A stretch of 11,351 nt of DNA from an uncultured Aquimonas sp. (lineage in GTDB: Bacteria; Pseudomonadota; Gammaproteobacteria; Xanthomonadales; Xanthomonadaceae). The translations under genes were made by a program, and so were the position numbers. Where the stretch lies: NCBI GenBank assembly GCA_946481615.1, contig CAMLOR010000094.1, positions 1-11,351 of the forward strand, written 5' to 3'. A model generated the notes under the pieces. The model had not been told where the DNA came from, made no database searches, and was given only the letters and a program-made list of their open reading frames with translations. How positions within the stretch are numbered: the stretch's first letter is position 1; every line of letters begins with the position of its first letter. Positions 1-8,500 of this stretch are shown here, piece after piece.

Positions 1-159
1 CGCATGTACGAGACCTGGTACAAGATGACGCAGATGGTGCTGACCGGCTTCCCGCTGCAGAAGGTGCTCACGCACCAGATCCACATCGACGATTTCCAGC
101 GCGGCTTCGAGCTGATGGAAGCCGGGAACTGCGGGAAGGTGGTCTGTAGCTGGAATTGA
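1..159 (+). CDS. tdh: L-threonine 3-dehydrogenase, C-terminal end (partial)
   Basis: Only the last 52 codons are present; the gene runs in from the left edge and ends at TGA 157-159. The reading frame contains YETWYKM, a THQIHIDDFQRGFELM stretch and a GKVVCSWN end. These match the C-terminus of zinc-dependent threonine dehydrogenase; the E. coli enzyme has ETWYKM, IDDFQKGFD and GKVILSWD at the same places. The family oxidises L-threonine to 2-amino-3-ketobutyrate with NAD+ in the cytoplasm. The product is unstable and is normally passed to Kbl, whose gene lies about 9 kb to the right on the same strand. The catalytic and zinc-binding parts are outside the window, so activity cannot be judged. 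Family identification is confident. Confidence 0.93.
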   Translation, partial: RMYETWYKMTQMVLTGFPLQKVLTHQIHIDDFQRGFELMEAGNCGKVVCSWN

Positions 160-176
160 ACCCGGCGCTCTGTCGC

Positions 177-205
177 AAAAGCAGCGGCGGCCCGAAGGCC
201 GCCGC
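177..205 (-). terminator. Hairpin terminator of the beta-helix gene, UUCG loop
   Basis: A perfect 9-bp stem (184-192 with 197-205) encloses a 4-base loop. Read on the minus strand the loop is TTCG closed by a C-G pair, the very stable UUCG tetraloop. Three bases after the stem comes TTTT (180-177). It lies 22 bp past the stop of the leftward beta-helix gene. The U tract is short and offset. On the plus strand no T run follows, so it may only weakly stop transcripts from tdh, which converges on it. Confidence 0.7.
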
Positions 206-227
206 AAGCCAGAGTGCGTCGTACCGG

Positions 228-1211
228 TCAGAGCTCGGTGCTGAACCCCGTCGGAGCCGCGTTCGCATCGTTCGTATTGCCTGCGATCGGGTTGTTGCTG
301 TAGCTCAACACGCCGCCGCTGCTGAGCGAATTGATCCCGACGGAGCTGCCGGTGACCAGATTGCCCGACAGGCGCACGGTCGCATCGCTGCCTTGCGAAC
401 GGACGCCGTTGGTCACGTTGTTGGTGAACTGCGAATCGACCACGAAGGCCTCGAGCTTCACCGCGCTCGCCGGGCTGGCCGGATCGTCGAAGGCCCACAG
501 TCCGAACTGCGCCGAATCGGACACGACGCTGTTGCGCATCGACACCCGGGCGCCGTTGTAAAGGCGCACGCCGATGTGGTTGCCCAGGATCTGCACCCGA
601 TCCATCTGCACCGTCGCCGTGGTCGACGCACCCGGCTTCACGCAGACGCCGGCGGTGTCGTTGCTGGACGGGTTGGCGCCGTTGAAGATCGGCTTGGAGA
701 TCGAAGTGTTGGTCATGTAGACCTTGCCCGTGTTGGCGAGCGAGGTTTCGACCAGCACGCCACACTTGCTCTGGCCATAGATCTGCACGCGATCGAGCTC
801 CAGCGATTTGCCCTGGATGAAGCGGATGCCGTTCACGCCGGGTGACGTCGCCGTGCCGCCGTTGATGCTGATGTTGCGCAGGATCACCTCGACGCCGGCG
901 CCATTGATGATGATGCCGTTGGTGCCCGAGTTGAGGATGCTGGCGATCGTGCCTTCGCCGTTGAGCGTGATCGACTTGGTGATGTTGAGCGCGCCATAGC
1001 CGCCCGGATCGAGCACGCTGATCTCACCGCCGGCGGCGGTCTTGGAGATGGCGCCCGCGAAGGTCTTGCACGGCGCGGTGCGGCTGCAGGGATTGGCATC
1101 GTCGCCAACGCCCGACACCCAGGTGCGCGTCGCCTGGGCCTGCGCCAGGCCTGCAACCAGCAGCAACAGCAAGCCGGCCACCAGCGGCAGGCGGAATTTG
1201 TAGTTCGTCAT
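228..1211 (-). CDS. Secreted right-handed parallel beta-helix repeat protein
   Basis: A 327-residue protein with a clear signal peptide: short charged start, hydrophobic core at residues 8-23 and an AQA cleavage site near residue 25. The mature start has TWVSGVGDDANPC and APCKTFAGAI, then GGEISVLDPGGYGALNITKSITL. This opening is typical of a widespread group of bacterial beta-helix proteins. The rest is short strands with Asn/Ser/Gly turns and recurring patterns such as LRNISINGG, LDRVQIYG, MDRVQILGNHIGV and MRNSVVSDSAQFGLW, as expected for stacked PbH1 coils. Cys42 and Cys48 could form a small disulfide; Cys150 and Cys190 are also present. No catalytic residues of a pectate lyase or other polysaccharide lyase were recognised, so it may be a binding or structural protein. 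It has its own promoter and terminator and stands alone. Product class confident, function unknown. Confidence 0.85.
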   Translation of the reverse strand: MTNYKFRLPLVAGLLLLLVAGLAQAQATRTWVSGVGDDANPCSRTAPCKTFAGAISKTAAGGEISVLDPGGYGALNITKSITLNGEGTIASILNSGTNGIIINGAGVEVILRNISINGGTATSPGVNGIRFIQGKSLELDRVQIYGQSKCGVLVETSLANTGKVYMTNTSISKPIFNGANPSSNDTAGVCVKPGASTTATVQMDRVQILGNHIGVRLYNGARVSMRNSVVSDSAQFGLWAFDDPASPASAVKLEAFVVDSQFTNNVTNGVRSQGSDATVRLSGNLVTGSSVGINSLSSGGVLSYSNNPIAGNTNDANAAPTGFSTEL

Positions 1212-1255
1212 GGAAACCCCCGAAGATGCGGCCGCCCCCGCGGCGGCTGGGCCAG

Positions 1256-1285
1256 ATTATGGCGGAACCGGGCATTGCGTGTTAA
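1256..1285 (-). promoter_or_regulatory. Sigma-70-like promoter of the beta-helix gene
   Basis: Read on the minus strand, TTAACA (1285-1280, 5 of 6 matches to TTGACA) is followed after 18 bp by CATAAT (1261-1256, 5 of 6 matches to TATAAT). The predicted transcript would start near 1249, giving a leader of about 40 bases before the ATG at 1211. In a sequence this GC-rich, two good hexamers at near-ideal spacing in an intergenic gap are meaningful. No operator was recognised. Confidence 0.55.
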
Positions 1286-1303
1286 CGCCGCGTTGCGGCA
1301 CCC

Positions 1304-1308
1304 GGAGG
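1304..1308 (+). promoter_or_regulatory. Shine-Dalgarno GGAGG that favours a GTG start
   Basis: GGAGG ends 4 bases before the GTG at 1313 and 25 bases before the alternative ATG at 1334. The spacing to GTG is slightly tight but usable; the spacing to ATG is far too long. This is the main argument for the earlier start of the next gene. Confidence 0.45.
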
Positions 1309-1312
1309 CGGG

Positions 1313-2698
1313 GTGCGGCACTATGCGCGCCCCATGCGTCGTATCGCCCTCCTCCTGCTTCTGCTCGCTTCGACCGCAAGCGCCACCCATGCGCCGTTCG
1401 AAAGCGAGCCCGTCCTCGACGCCGCCGAGCTGGTGTCGCCCTCGCTGCTGCATGGGCCGGAGTGGTCCGTGGCCCCGCGGGCGCCGGTGGTGGGCTACCA
1501 GGCTCGCTTCACGTTGCGCACGCGTTACGGCGAGATCGAAGCCGACAGCGTGGAAATGCTGGCCGTGCGGATCGCCGAAATGCCGGCGCTGGAGGCGGTC
1601 CACTCCGAAGCGGTGAGCGCCGTGCTGGCGAAAGCCGCGGCGCAGTCGCTGCGTTCGACCGGGGAATCGCTCTGGCAGGTGGTGCAGCATCCGGTGCGTA
1701 CGCTGGCCGGCGTGCCGCAGGGTGTGGCGCGCTACTTCGGCGAGCGCCTGCGCCGGATCGGCGAGCGGGCGCAGAAGCTCGGCGACCGCGCGCGCCGCAA
1801 GATCGCGCAGGAAGGCGATCCCTTCGATGATGCCGAAGCTCCGATGACGGCCGGCCGCGCGCCGGATGCCTCGCCGCGTCGCTGGCATGACCGGCCGCGC
1901 CGCGAGGTCGTCAATCTCGTCAAGGGCGAGCTCGATTTCGGCCGCGCGCGTCGCCAGTGGGCGCAGCGGCTCGGCATCGATCCACAAACCAGCCATCCGC
2001 TCATCCGTCCGCGGCTGGACGCCCTGGCCTGGGCCGCGGTCGGCGGCGACCAGGCGGCCGGGTTCGCGCTGTCGGCGCTCGGCCCTGCCGCCGGCGAGGT
2101 GATCGGCACCGGAGGCCGGTTGCACGACGCGGTCTGGCAACTCGACGCCCACGACTTGCGCGCGCGCAACCGCGCCCGCATCGGCGCATGGTGCAAGGAC
2201 GAGATCCTGCTGCGCCGCTTCCTGCATCACAAGGCGTTCAACGCCGCGCTGCAGACGGCCTTCGCCGAATCGCTGCGCGGGTTGTCGCCGGCATCGGGCT
2301 GCGATGCCCTGCTCGAGACCGCGCTGATGGCCGGCAGCGAACAGGAAGGCCGCTTCGTCGTCAACGCGCTGCGCCTGCTGCGACACCATCTGGGCCCGCA
2401 GGCCGCCGGCGGCGAATTGCTCCCGCTCGGCGCCACCGTGGTGTACCGCGCCGGCGACGAACTGCTGTTGCCGCTGGCCGTCGATCGGTTGAGCTGGACG
2501 GCTCAGATGCAGCGCTTCTTCGACACCGGGCACCTGCGCGCGGCGCGCCGCACCGTGCTTGTCACCGGCAGCATCAGCCTGCGCGCGCAACGCGAACTCA
2601 CGCGCCGCGGCTGGAGCCTGGTGCCGCACCTGCCCTACCCGGGCGCCCCGCCCTACGCAGCCTCCCCGGCAGGACCGATGGCGCAGCATCCCGGCTGA
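1313..2698 (+). CDS. Exported protein of unknown function
   Basis: I do not recognise this family. The GTG start at 1313 gives 461 residues; the ATG at 1334 gives 454 and is the main alternative. Either way the N-terminus is a signal peptide: RR, then a run of Leu, then an ASA cleavage site (residue 24 from the GTG start). The mature protein is predicted to be periplasmic or secreted. Residues about 135-190 are highly basic, with ARYFGERLRRIGERAQKLG and DRARRK, probably helical. The middle (about 225-270) is Ala/Gly-rich and mildly hydrophobic. Two Cys (in WCKDE and SGCDALLE) could pair. The second half is mostly helical in appearance and ends in a Pro-rich tail. No catalytic motif was seen. 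It is followed 88 bp later, on the same strand, by the membrane-anchored protein gene, so a shared transcript is possible. Coding status is supported by length, signal peptide and RBS. Confidence 0.75.
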   Translation: MRHYARPMRRIALLLLLLASTASATHAPFESEPVLDAAELVSPSLLHGPEWSVAPRAPVVGYQARFTLRTRYGEIEADSVEMLAVRIAEMPALEAVHSEAVSAVLAKAAAQSLRSTGESLWQVVQHPVRTLAGVPQGVARYFGERLRRIGERAQKLGDRARRKIAQEGDPFDDAEAPMTAGRAPDASPRRWHDRPRREVVNLVKGELDFGRARRQWAQRLGIDPQTSHPLIRPRLDALAWAAVGGDQAAGFALSALGPAAGEVIGTGGRLHDAVWQLDAHDLRARNRARIGAWCKDEILLRRFLHHKAFNAALQTAFAESLRGLSPASGCDALLETALMAGSEQEGRFVVNALRLLRHHLGPQAAGGELLPLGATVVYRAGDELLLPLAVDRLSWTAQMQRFFDTGHLRAARRTVLVTGSISLRAQRELTRRGWSLVPHLPYPGAPPYAASPAGPMAQHPG

Positions 2699-2786
2699 CG
2701 TTCATGCTCGCAAACCCCTGTGGCGGCACGCCGTCGGCACCGCGGCGAATGCTAAGCTCGGGCTCCCCTTCCGTTGCGCGCAGCCG

Positions 2787-4382
2787 ATGAGCCTGCAGGC
2801 ATTGGCCAAGAGTTCGCTGCTCCGGATCCTGCTGGCGCTGGCGGTGCTGCTGGCCATCGTGTTCGCCACCGTGAAACAGGCCGACGTGCTGCTCGGCAAG
2901 GCGCTCACCGGGGCCTTCGGCGCGCACCAGCACGAATACCGGAGCGTGTGGTTCGACTGGAGCGGCAACGTCACCGCGCGCAACGTCGCGCTGCGCCCGC
3001 ACGATCTGCGCGGCGCGGCCGAGCTGCGTTTCGATCGCGTCTGGCTCGAAACGCCGGGATGGTCGTTCTTCCTGCGCCATGCCTTCGATCGCGATCTGCA
3101 GCGCGCGCGTTTCGAACGGTTGCACCTGCGGTTCGGCGACGCCACGCAGACCGCCGGCCTGGAGGCGCTGCTGCCCGAGTTCGGCCCGGTCGGCCCGGCC
3201 AGCGCCGCGATGTTCGAGGCCGAGGGTTGCGTGGCTTCGCGTGTTTTCACGCACGAACAGCTCGCCGGCATGGGGCTGAAGATCGGCCCGACATCACTGG
3301 AGCTCGATCAGCGCCTCGAAGGCGATGCGGTATACCAGACGTTCGTGCTCGACACCCCCGGCAGTTCGCGCACGCAGCTCGAACGCAACGGGCGCCTCGA
3401 GACGCCGCGCGCTTCGTTGCTCGACACGCGCCTGGCGGCGCGCATCGAATCGGAGCGCTGGCGCGTGCGCGACCAGGGTTTCGTGCCGGCGCGCAACCGC
3501 CATTGTGCGCGCCAGGCCGGCATCGAACCGCGCGAGTTCCCGGAGCGCCACATCGAGGCGATCGATCGCTTCATGCAGCGCGTCGGGCTGGCGGTGGACG
3601 ACAACACGCGTTCCTTCTACCGCCGCTTCGCGCGCAGCGGCGGCGAGATGTCGTTCGGTGGTCCTTATCGCCCGCCGCTCGAAGCCGAGGAATCGCTCGA
3701 TCAACGCGACGATGGCCGCGCACTGACACGCATGGAGGCGGCACTGGAACGCGACACGCGCGCGGTGCCGATCGTCTGGCACCAGGTTCCGGTGATCGGA
3801 GCCCCGGAACCGGATGAGGACGAAGCCGTCGCGGCAACCGGGGATTCCGATGCCACGGAACCTGCACCGACGGCGGGCACGGAACCCAACACCGCCGCGC
3901 CCTCGACACCTGCGCCTGAAACGGAAGCGCCGCCAGTCGCTGAACCCGTGACGCCTCCGCCTGTGACGGCGACGGCGACGCCCGAAACGATACCGTCTCC
4001 GCAGGCGCCGGTCGTCGCACCGCCGTCCCCGTCCGAACCCGTTGCACCCGCTCCTGCGCCCGCCCGATCGGCTGCACCGCCCGAGGCCGCACCGCCTGAG
4101 GCCGCCTCGCCCGAGACCGCGCCGACACCGCCACGCCCTTCCACCGGCCCGCGCATCGAGCGCGCACCGCCGGTGACGCGCCGCGAAACGCTGTCCTGGG
4201 ACCAGCTCGCCCGCCATCGCGGCCGCAACATCCGGCTGTGGACGGTACACAACCCGCCGCGCACCGTGCAGCTGCTCGACGTCGCCGGCGACACCGCACG
4301 CGTGCGCGCCAAGCTCGGTGGCGGCCATGCGGAATACACCGTGCAGCGCAGCGGCTTCATCAAGGCCACGTTGATCCAGTGA
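2787..4382 (+). CDS. Membrane-anchored protein with Pro/Ala-rich linker, unknown function
   Basis: A 531-residue protein, starting at the ATG that directly precedes a signal-anchor. The frame is open further upstream to 2559, but that would run into the previous gene and give low-complexity Arg/Ala sequence, so I reject it. Residues 11-28 are one hydrophobic segment, consistent with an uncleaved inner-membrane anchor and a periplasmic body. Residues about 45-125 alternate polar and hydrophobic, for example EYRSVWFDWSGNVTARNVAL and RARFERLHLRF. This faintly resembles the N-terminal strands of AsmA-like proteins, but I cannot confirm that. Residues about 340-465 are a linker dominated by Pro, Ala, Thr and Glu, with PPEAAPPEAASPETAP. 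A compact domain of about 65 residues (WDQLARHRGRNIRLW to the end) closes the protein. No strong RBS is visible. Its TGA overlaps the ATG of the glycosyltransferase gene by one base, so translation is probably coupled. Confidence 0.75.
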   Translation: MSLQALAKSSLLRILLALAVLLAIVFATVKQADVLLGKALTGAFGAHQHEYRSVWFDWSGNVTARNVALRPHDLRGAAELRFDRVWLETPGWSFFLRHAFDRDLQRARFERLHLRFGDATQTAGLEALLPEFGPVGPASAAMFEAEGCVASRVFTHEQLAGMGLKIGPTSLELDQRLEGDAVYQTFVLDTPGSSRTQLERNGRLETPRASLLDTRLAARIESERWRVRDQGFVPARNRHCARQAGIEPREFPERHIEAIDRFMQRVGLAVDDNTRSFYRRFARSGGEMSFGGPYRPPLEAEESLDQRDDGRALTRMEAALERDTRAVPIVWHQVPVIGAPEPDEDEAVAATGDSDATEPAPTAGTEPNTAAPSTPAPETEAPPVAEPVTPPPVTATATPETIPSPQAPVVAPPSPSEPVAPAPAPARSAAPPEAAPPEAASPETAPTPPRPSTGPRIERAPPVTRRETLSWDQLARHRGRNIRLWTVHNPPRTVQLLDVAGDTARVRAKLGGGHAEYTVQRSGFIKATLIQ

Positions 4383-5476
4383 TGTCGAAGCGCGTTTGTC
4401 TCAACATGATCGTGAAGGACGAGGCGCACGTCATCGCGCGCTGCCTCGCATCGGTGCGGCCGCTGATCGATTCCTGGCTGATCGTCGACACCGGCTCGAG
4501 CGACGGCACGCAGGAGGTGGTGCGCGAAGCCCTGCGCGATCTGCCCGGGCAACTGGTCGAACGGCCGTGGCGCGATTTCGGCCACAACCGCAGCGAGGCG
4601 CTGGAACTGGCGCGCGGCATGGCGGACTACCTCTTCTTCATCGACGCGGACGACGTGCTGGAATTCGCGCCAGGTTTCGTGCGCCCGGCGCTGGCAGCCG
4701 ACGCCTACGAAATCGAGATCGTCTACGGCGAACTGATCTACCGGCGCGTGGCGATGGTGAGCACGGCGTTGCCGTGGCGCTGGGAAGGCGTGCTGCACGA
4801 GTATCTCGAGGCGGGCCGCCCGATCTCGCGGGCGCCGCTGCCGGGCGTGACCATGCGCATCCTCGGCGGCGGCGGGCGCAGCCAGATCGAAGAACGCGAG
4901 AAGTTCGAACGCGATGCACGCGTGTTGGAAGCCGCGCTGCAGCGCGAGCCGGCGAACGCGCGCTACGCCTTCTACCTGGCGCAGAGCTGGCGCGACGCCG
5001 GCCACGCGGAACGCGCGCTCGCGGCCTACGAGCATCGCGCCACGATGGGGGGCTTCGAAGAAGAAGTGTTCTACTCGCTGCTGCAGGCTGCACGCCTGGC
5101 GCGGCGGCTGCAGCGTCCACCGGCCGAAGTCATCGAACGCTACCTGCGTGCGCACGACGCGCGCCCGCGGCGCGCCGAAGCGCTGGGCGATCTGGCCATG
5201 TACCTGCGCGAACTCGGCGGACGCTGGGGCACGGCCTATCTCGTGGCCAAGCGCGCGCTGGAAATCCCGCAGCCTGACGACGTGCTGTTCGTGGAACCGG
5301 AGTGGTATCGCTGGCGCTGTCTAGACGAATTCGCGATCGCCGCGTACTGGTTCGGGCACCATGAGGAATCGCGCGTCGCCTGCGAGCAGCTGCTGCAGGA
5401 AGGCCTGCTGCCGCAAACGCATCGCGACCGCGTCGAAGCCAATCTCGGCTTCGCGTTGAGGGCGCTCGGCCGCTAG
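4382..5476 (+). CDS. Family 2 glycosyltransferase with TPR-like C-terminal region
   Basis: A 364-residue cytoplasmic protein. The start is fixed by the TGATG overlap with the preceding stop; the open frame upstream (to 4238) lies inside that gene. The N-terminal GT-A fold shows LNMIVKDEA (residues 7-15), then IVDTGSSDGT (34-43), where Asp36 and the second Asp bind the nucleotide sugar, then FIDADD (86-91), the DxD-type metal-binding motif. RWEGVLHEYLE (133-143) is a conserved feature of this GT2 subgroup. Residues about 172-250 form helical pairs of TPR type, with ARVLEAALQREPANARYAFY followed by LAQSWRDAGHAERALAAYE. Such TPR tails are often used to hold protein or polymer substrates. Donor sugar and acceptor cannot be read from the sequence. 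It is coupled to the membrane-anchored protein gene and converges on the Thr-rich collagen-like gene, a possible acceptor. Family assignment is confident. Confidence 0.9.
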   Translation: MSKRVCLNMIVKDEAHVIARCLASVRPLIDSWLIVDTGSSDGTQEVVREALRDLPGQLVERPWRDFGHNRSEALELARGMADYLFFIDADDVLEFAPGFVRPALAADAYEIEIVYGELIYRRVAMVSTALPWRWEGVLHEYLEAGRPISRAPLPGVTMRILGGGGRSQIEEREKFERDARVLEAALQREPANARYAFYLAQSWRDAGHAERALAAYEHRATMGGFEEEVFYSLLQAARLARRLQRPPAEVIERYLRAHDARPRRAEALGDLAMYLRELGGRWGTAYLVAKRALEIPQPDDVLFVEPEWYRWRCLDEFAIAAYWFGHHEESRVACEQLLQEGLLPQTHRDRVEANLGFALRALGR

Positions 5477-5522
5477 AAAACTTCGCGATGCCACGCCGGA
5501 AGCGGCGCGCGTATCCGCAGGC

Positions 5523-5550
5523 AAAAAAAGACCCCGGCAGAACCGGGGTC
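5523..5550 (-). terminator. Rho-independent terminator of the collagen-like operon
   Basis: An 8-bp perfect stem (GACCCCGG at 5530-5537 with CCGGGGTC at 5543-5550) has a 5-base loop. Read on the minus strand it is followed directly by seven T (5529-5523). It sits 28 bp past the stop of the collagen-like gene. On the plus strand no T run follows, so the converging glycosyltransferase transcript would meet only the hairpin. Confidence 0.88.
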
Positions 5551-5578
5551 GAAAACTTGCGGGGAACTCCGTTGGCGT

Positions 5579-8500
5579 TTACTGGACGGTGACCGACCAG
5601 GTCAGCGAAACCGCGGTCGGATTGCTGTTCGGCGTGGCCTGCAGGCTGATCGTGCTGCCCGCCGCGACCGCCGCCGTGCTGGCCGTGTTGCTGCATGTGG
5701 TGGCGAAATCTTCCACCGTGCAGGTGATTCCGCTGGACGTGCCGTTGACCATCACCACCAGGACGTAGTTGTTGTTGTTGCCGGGATTGTTGTCCAGCTT
5801 CACGCGAAGATTGCCGAGCGTGCCGCCCACCGCGAGCGGTACCGAAACCTTGTTGTGCGAGGCGCCGGATTCGCCGATGCCGACATAACGCACCGCCGCG
5901 GTTTCGAGGTTGAAGTAGGAGCTGCCGTAGAACGGCGTCAGCGTCGTGCCCGTGGCACCGGTTGCGCCGGTGGCACCCGTCGCGCCGGTCGGACCCGCCA
6001 CGCCCTGGAGGCCTTGCGGACCCGTCGGACCGACGTCGCCCTGCAAGCCGGTCGGGCCGACCACACCCTGGATGCCCTGCGGGCCGGTCGGACCGACGTC
6101 GCCCTGCAAACCGGTTGCGCCGGTCGGACCGACATCGCCCTGCGGACCAGTGGGGCCGACATCGCCCTGCGCACCGGTCGGACCAGCGACACCCTGAATG
6201 CCCTGCGGGCCCGTCGGACCGACATCGCCTTGCGTACCGGTTGCGCCGGTCGGACCGGCGACGCCCTGGATGCCTTGCGGACCTGTGGGCCCGGCGTCGC
6301 CTTGCGAACCGGTGGGGCCCACATCGCCCTGAACGCCGGTCGGGCCGGCAACACCCTGGATGCCCTGCGGACCCGTCGGACCAACATCGCCTTGCGCACC
6401 GGTTGCGCCGGTCGGACCGACGTCGCCCTGCGGACCAGTGGGGCCGATATCACCCTGCACGCCGGTCGGACCAGCAACACCTTGAATCCCCTGCGGACCC
6501 GTCGGACCGACATCGCCCTGCGCGCCGGTCGGACCGGCGACGCCCTGGATGCCTTGCGGACCCGTCGGACCCACGTCGCCTTGCGTACCGGTCGCGCCGG
6601 TCGGACCTACGTCACCCTGCGGACCCGTGGGGCCGATATCGCCCTGCGCGCCGGTCGGACCGGCGACGCCCTGGATGCCTTGCGGACCCGTTGGACCGAC
6701 ATCGCCTTGCGCACCGGTTGCGCCGGTCGGACCCACGTCGCCCTGCGGACCAGTGGGGCCGATATCACCCTGCACGCCGGTCGGACCAGCAACACCTTGA
6801 ATCCCCTGCGGACCCGTCGGACCAGCGTCGCCTTGCGTGCCGGTTGCGCCGGTCGGACCCACGTCGCCCTCCGGACCAGCGGGGCCGACATCGCCCTGGA
6901 TGCCTTGCGGACCCGTGGGACCGACTTCGCCTTGCACACCGGTCGCCCCGGTCGGGCCGACGTCGCCCTGCGGACCGGTCGGGCCAGCATCACCCTGAAC
7001 GCCGGTCGGGCCGGGAACACCCTGGATGCCCTGCGGGCCCGTCGGACCGACGTCGCCCTGCGCACCAGCGGGGCCGACATCACCCTGCGCGCCGGTCGGA
7101 CCCGCGACACCTTGAATGCCCTGTGGGCCGGTGGGGCCGACGTCGCCTTGCGTGCCGGTGGCGCCGGTCGGACCCACGTCACCCTCCGGACCGATCGGGC
7201 CGACATCACCCTGAGCACCGGTCGGGCCAGCAATTCCCTGGATGCCCTGCGGACCCGTCGGACCAACGTCGCCCTGCAAGCCGGTTGCGCCGGTCGGACC
7301 CATCTGGCCGACATCACCTTGCAAGCCGGTCGCGCCGGTCGGACCGATCGGGCCAACGTCGCCCTGCAAACCCGTCGCGCCAGTCGGACCCATCGGACCG
7401 ACGTCGCCCTGCAAACCCGTCGCGCCAGTCGGACCCATCGGACCAACGTCGCCCTGCAAACCCGTCGCGCCGGTCGGACCCATCGGACCGATGTCGCCCT
7501 GCAAACCCGTCGCACCGGTCGGACCCAGCGGACCAACGTCGCCCTGCAAACCGGTTGCGCCGGTCGGCCCCATTGGACCGATGTCGCCCTGCAAACCCGT
7601 CGCGCCCGCCGGGCCTATCGGACCGACGTCGCCCTGCAAACCGGTCGCGCCGGTCGGTCCCATCGGGCCAACATCGCCCTGCAAACCCGTCGGACCCATC
7701 GGACCGACGTCGCCCTGCAAACCAGTCGCACCGGTCGGACCTATCGGCCCGACATCGCCTTGCAAACCAGTCGCCCCGGTCGGTCCCATCGGGCCGACGT
7801 CGCCCTGCAAGCCGGTTGCGCCGGTCGGACCCGTCGGGCCAGCATCGCCCTGCAGACCGGTTGCGCCGGTCGGACCCATCGGCCCGACATCACCCGGCAA
7901 GCCAGTCGCGCCCGCCGGGCCAATCGGACCGGCGTCACCCTGCAAACCCGTAGCGCCCGTGGGACCCATCGGACCGGCGTCACCCTGCAAACCCGTCGCG
8001 CCGGTCGGACCCAACGGACCGACGTCGCCCTGCAAACCGGTCGCACCGGTGGGGCCTGCCGGACCTGCATCACCCTGCGCACCCGTCGCGCCTTGCGCAC
8101 CAGTCGCGCCAGTCGCACCCTGAATACCCGTCGCGCCGGTCGCACCCGTCGCACCCTGAATACCCGTCGCGCCGGTCGCACCCGTTGCGCCCTTCGCGCC
8201 AGTGGCACCCGTCGCGCCCGTTGCGCCGGTGCCAGTGGCGCCGGTGGCGCCGGCGGTACCGGTGGGACCGGCGACACCCGTGGCACCCGTCGCGCCGGCA
8301 GGTCCTGTGGCGCCCTTGGTGCCTGTCGCACCGGTGGCACCAGTGGCACCGGTCGCGCCCGTGGCGCCGGCCGCTCCGGCGGGGGCGTTCAGCGCGTACT
8401 GCGCGACCGGCGTGGTCGACACCGGCTGGCGCGGCAGCGCCACGCCGTCGACGGTCACCTGCAGGTACATCTGGGTGCCGGTGAAGGCACCCGGGAAGGC

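Noticed and set aside
1208..2689. 493-codon minus-strand frame opposite the exported protein gene
   Set aside because: It has no recognisable protein character and is rich in Arg/Ala/Gln as expected of a GC-rich shadow; the plus strand has a signal peptide and RBS.
2753..2758. TAAGCT as an extended -10 before the anchored protein gene
   Set aside because: TG lies at the right distance, but there is no -35 and the hexamer match is weak; not enough to call a promoter.
3701..5155. 484-codon minus-strand frame opposite the anchored protein and glycosyltransferase genes
   Set aside because: It spans two real genes, one with clear GT2 motifs on the plus strand; its low-complexity Gly/Ala part mirrors the Pro/Ala linker.
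5942..8377. CRISPR-like repeat array
   Set aside because: The repeats are contiguous, without unique spacers, have periods of 9, 45 and 126 bp that are multiples of three, and translate to perfect triplets.
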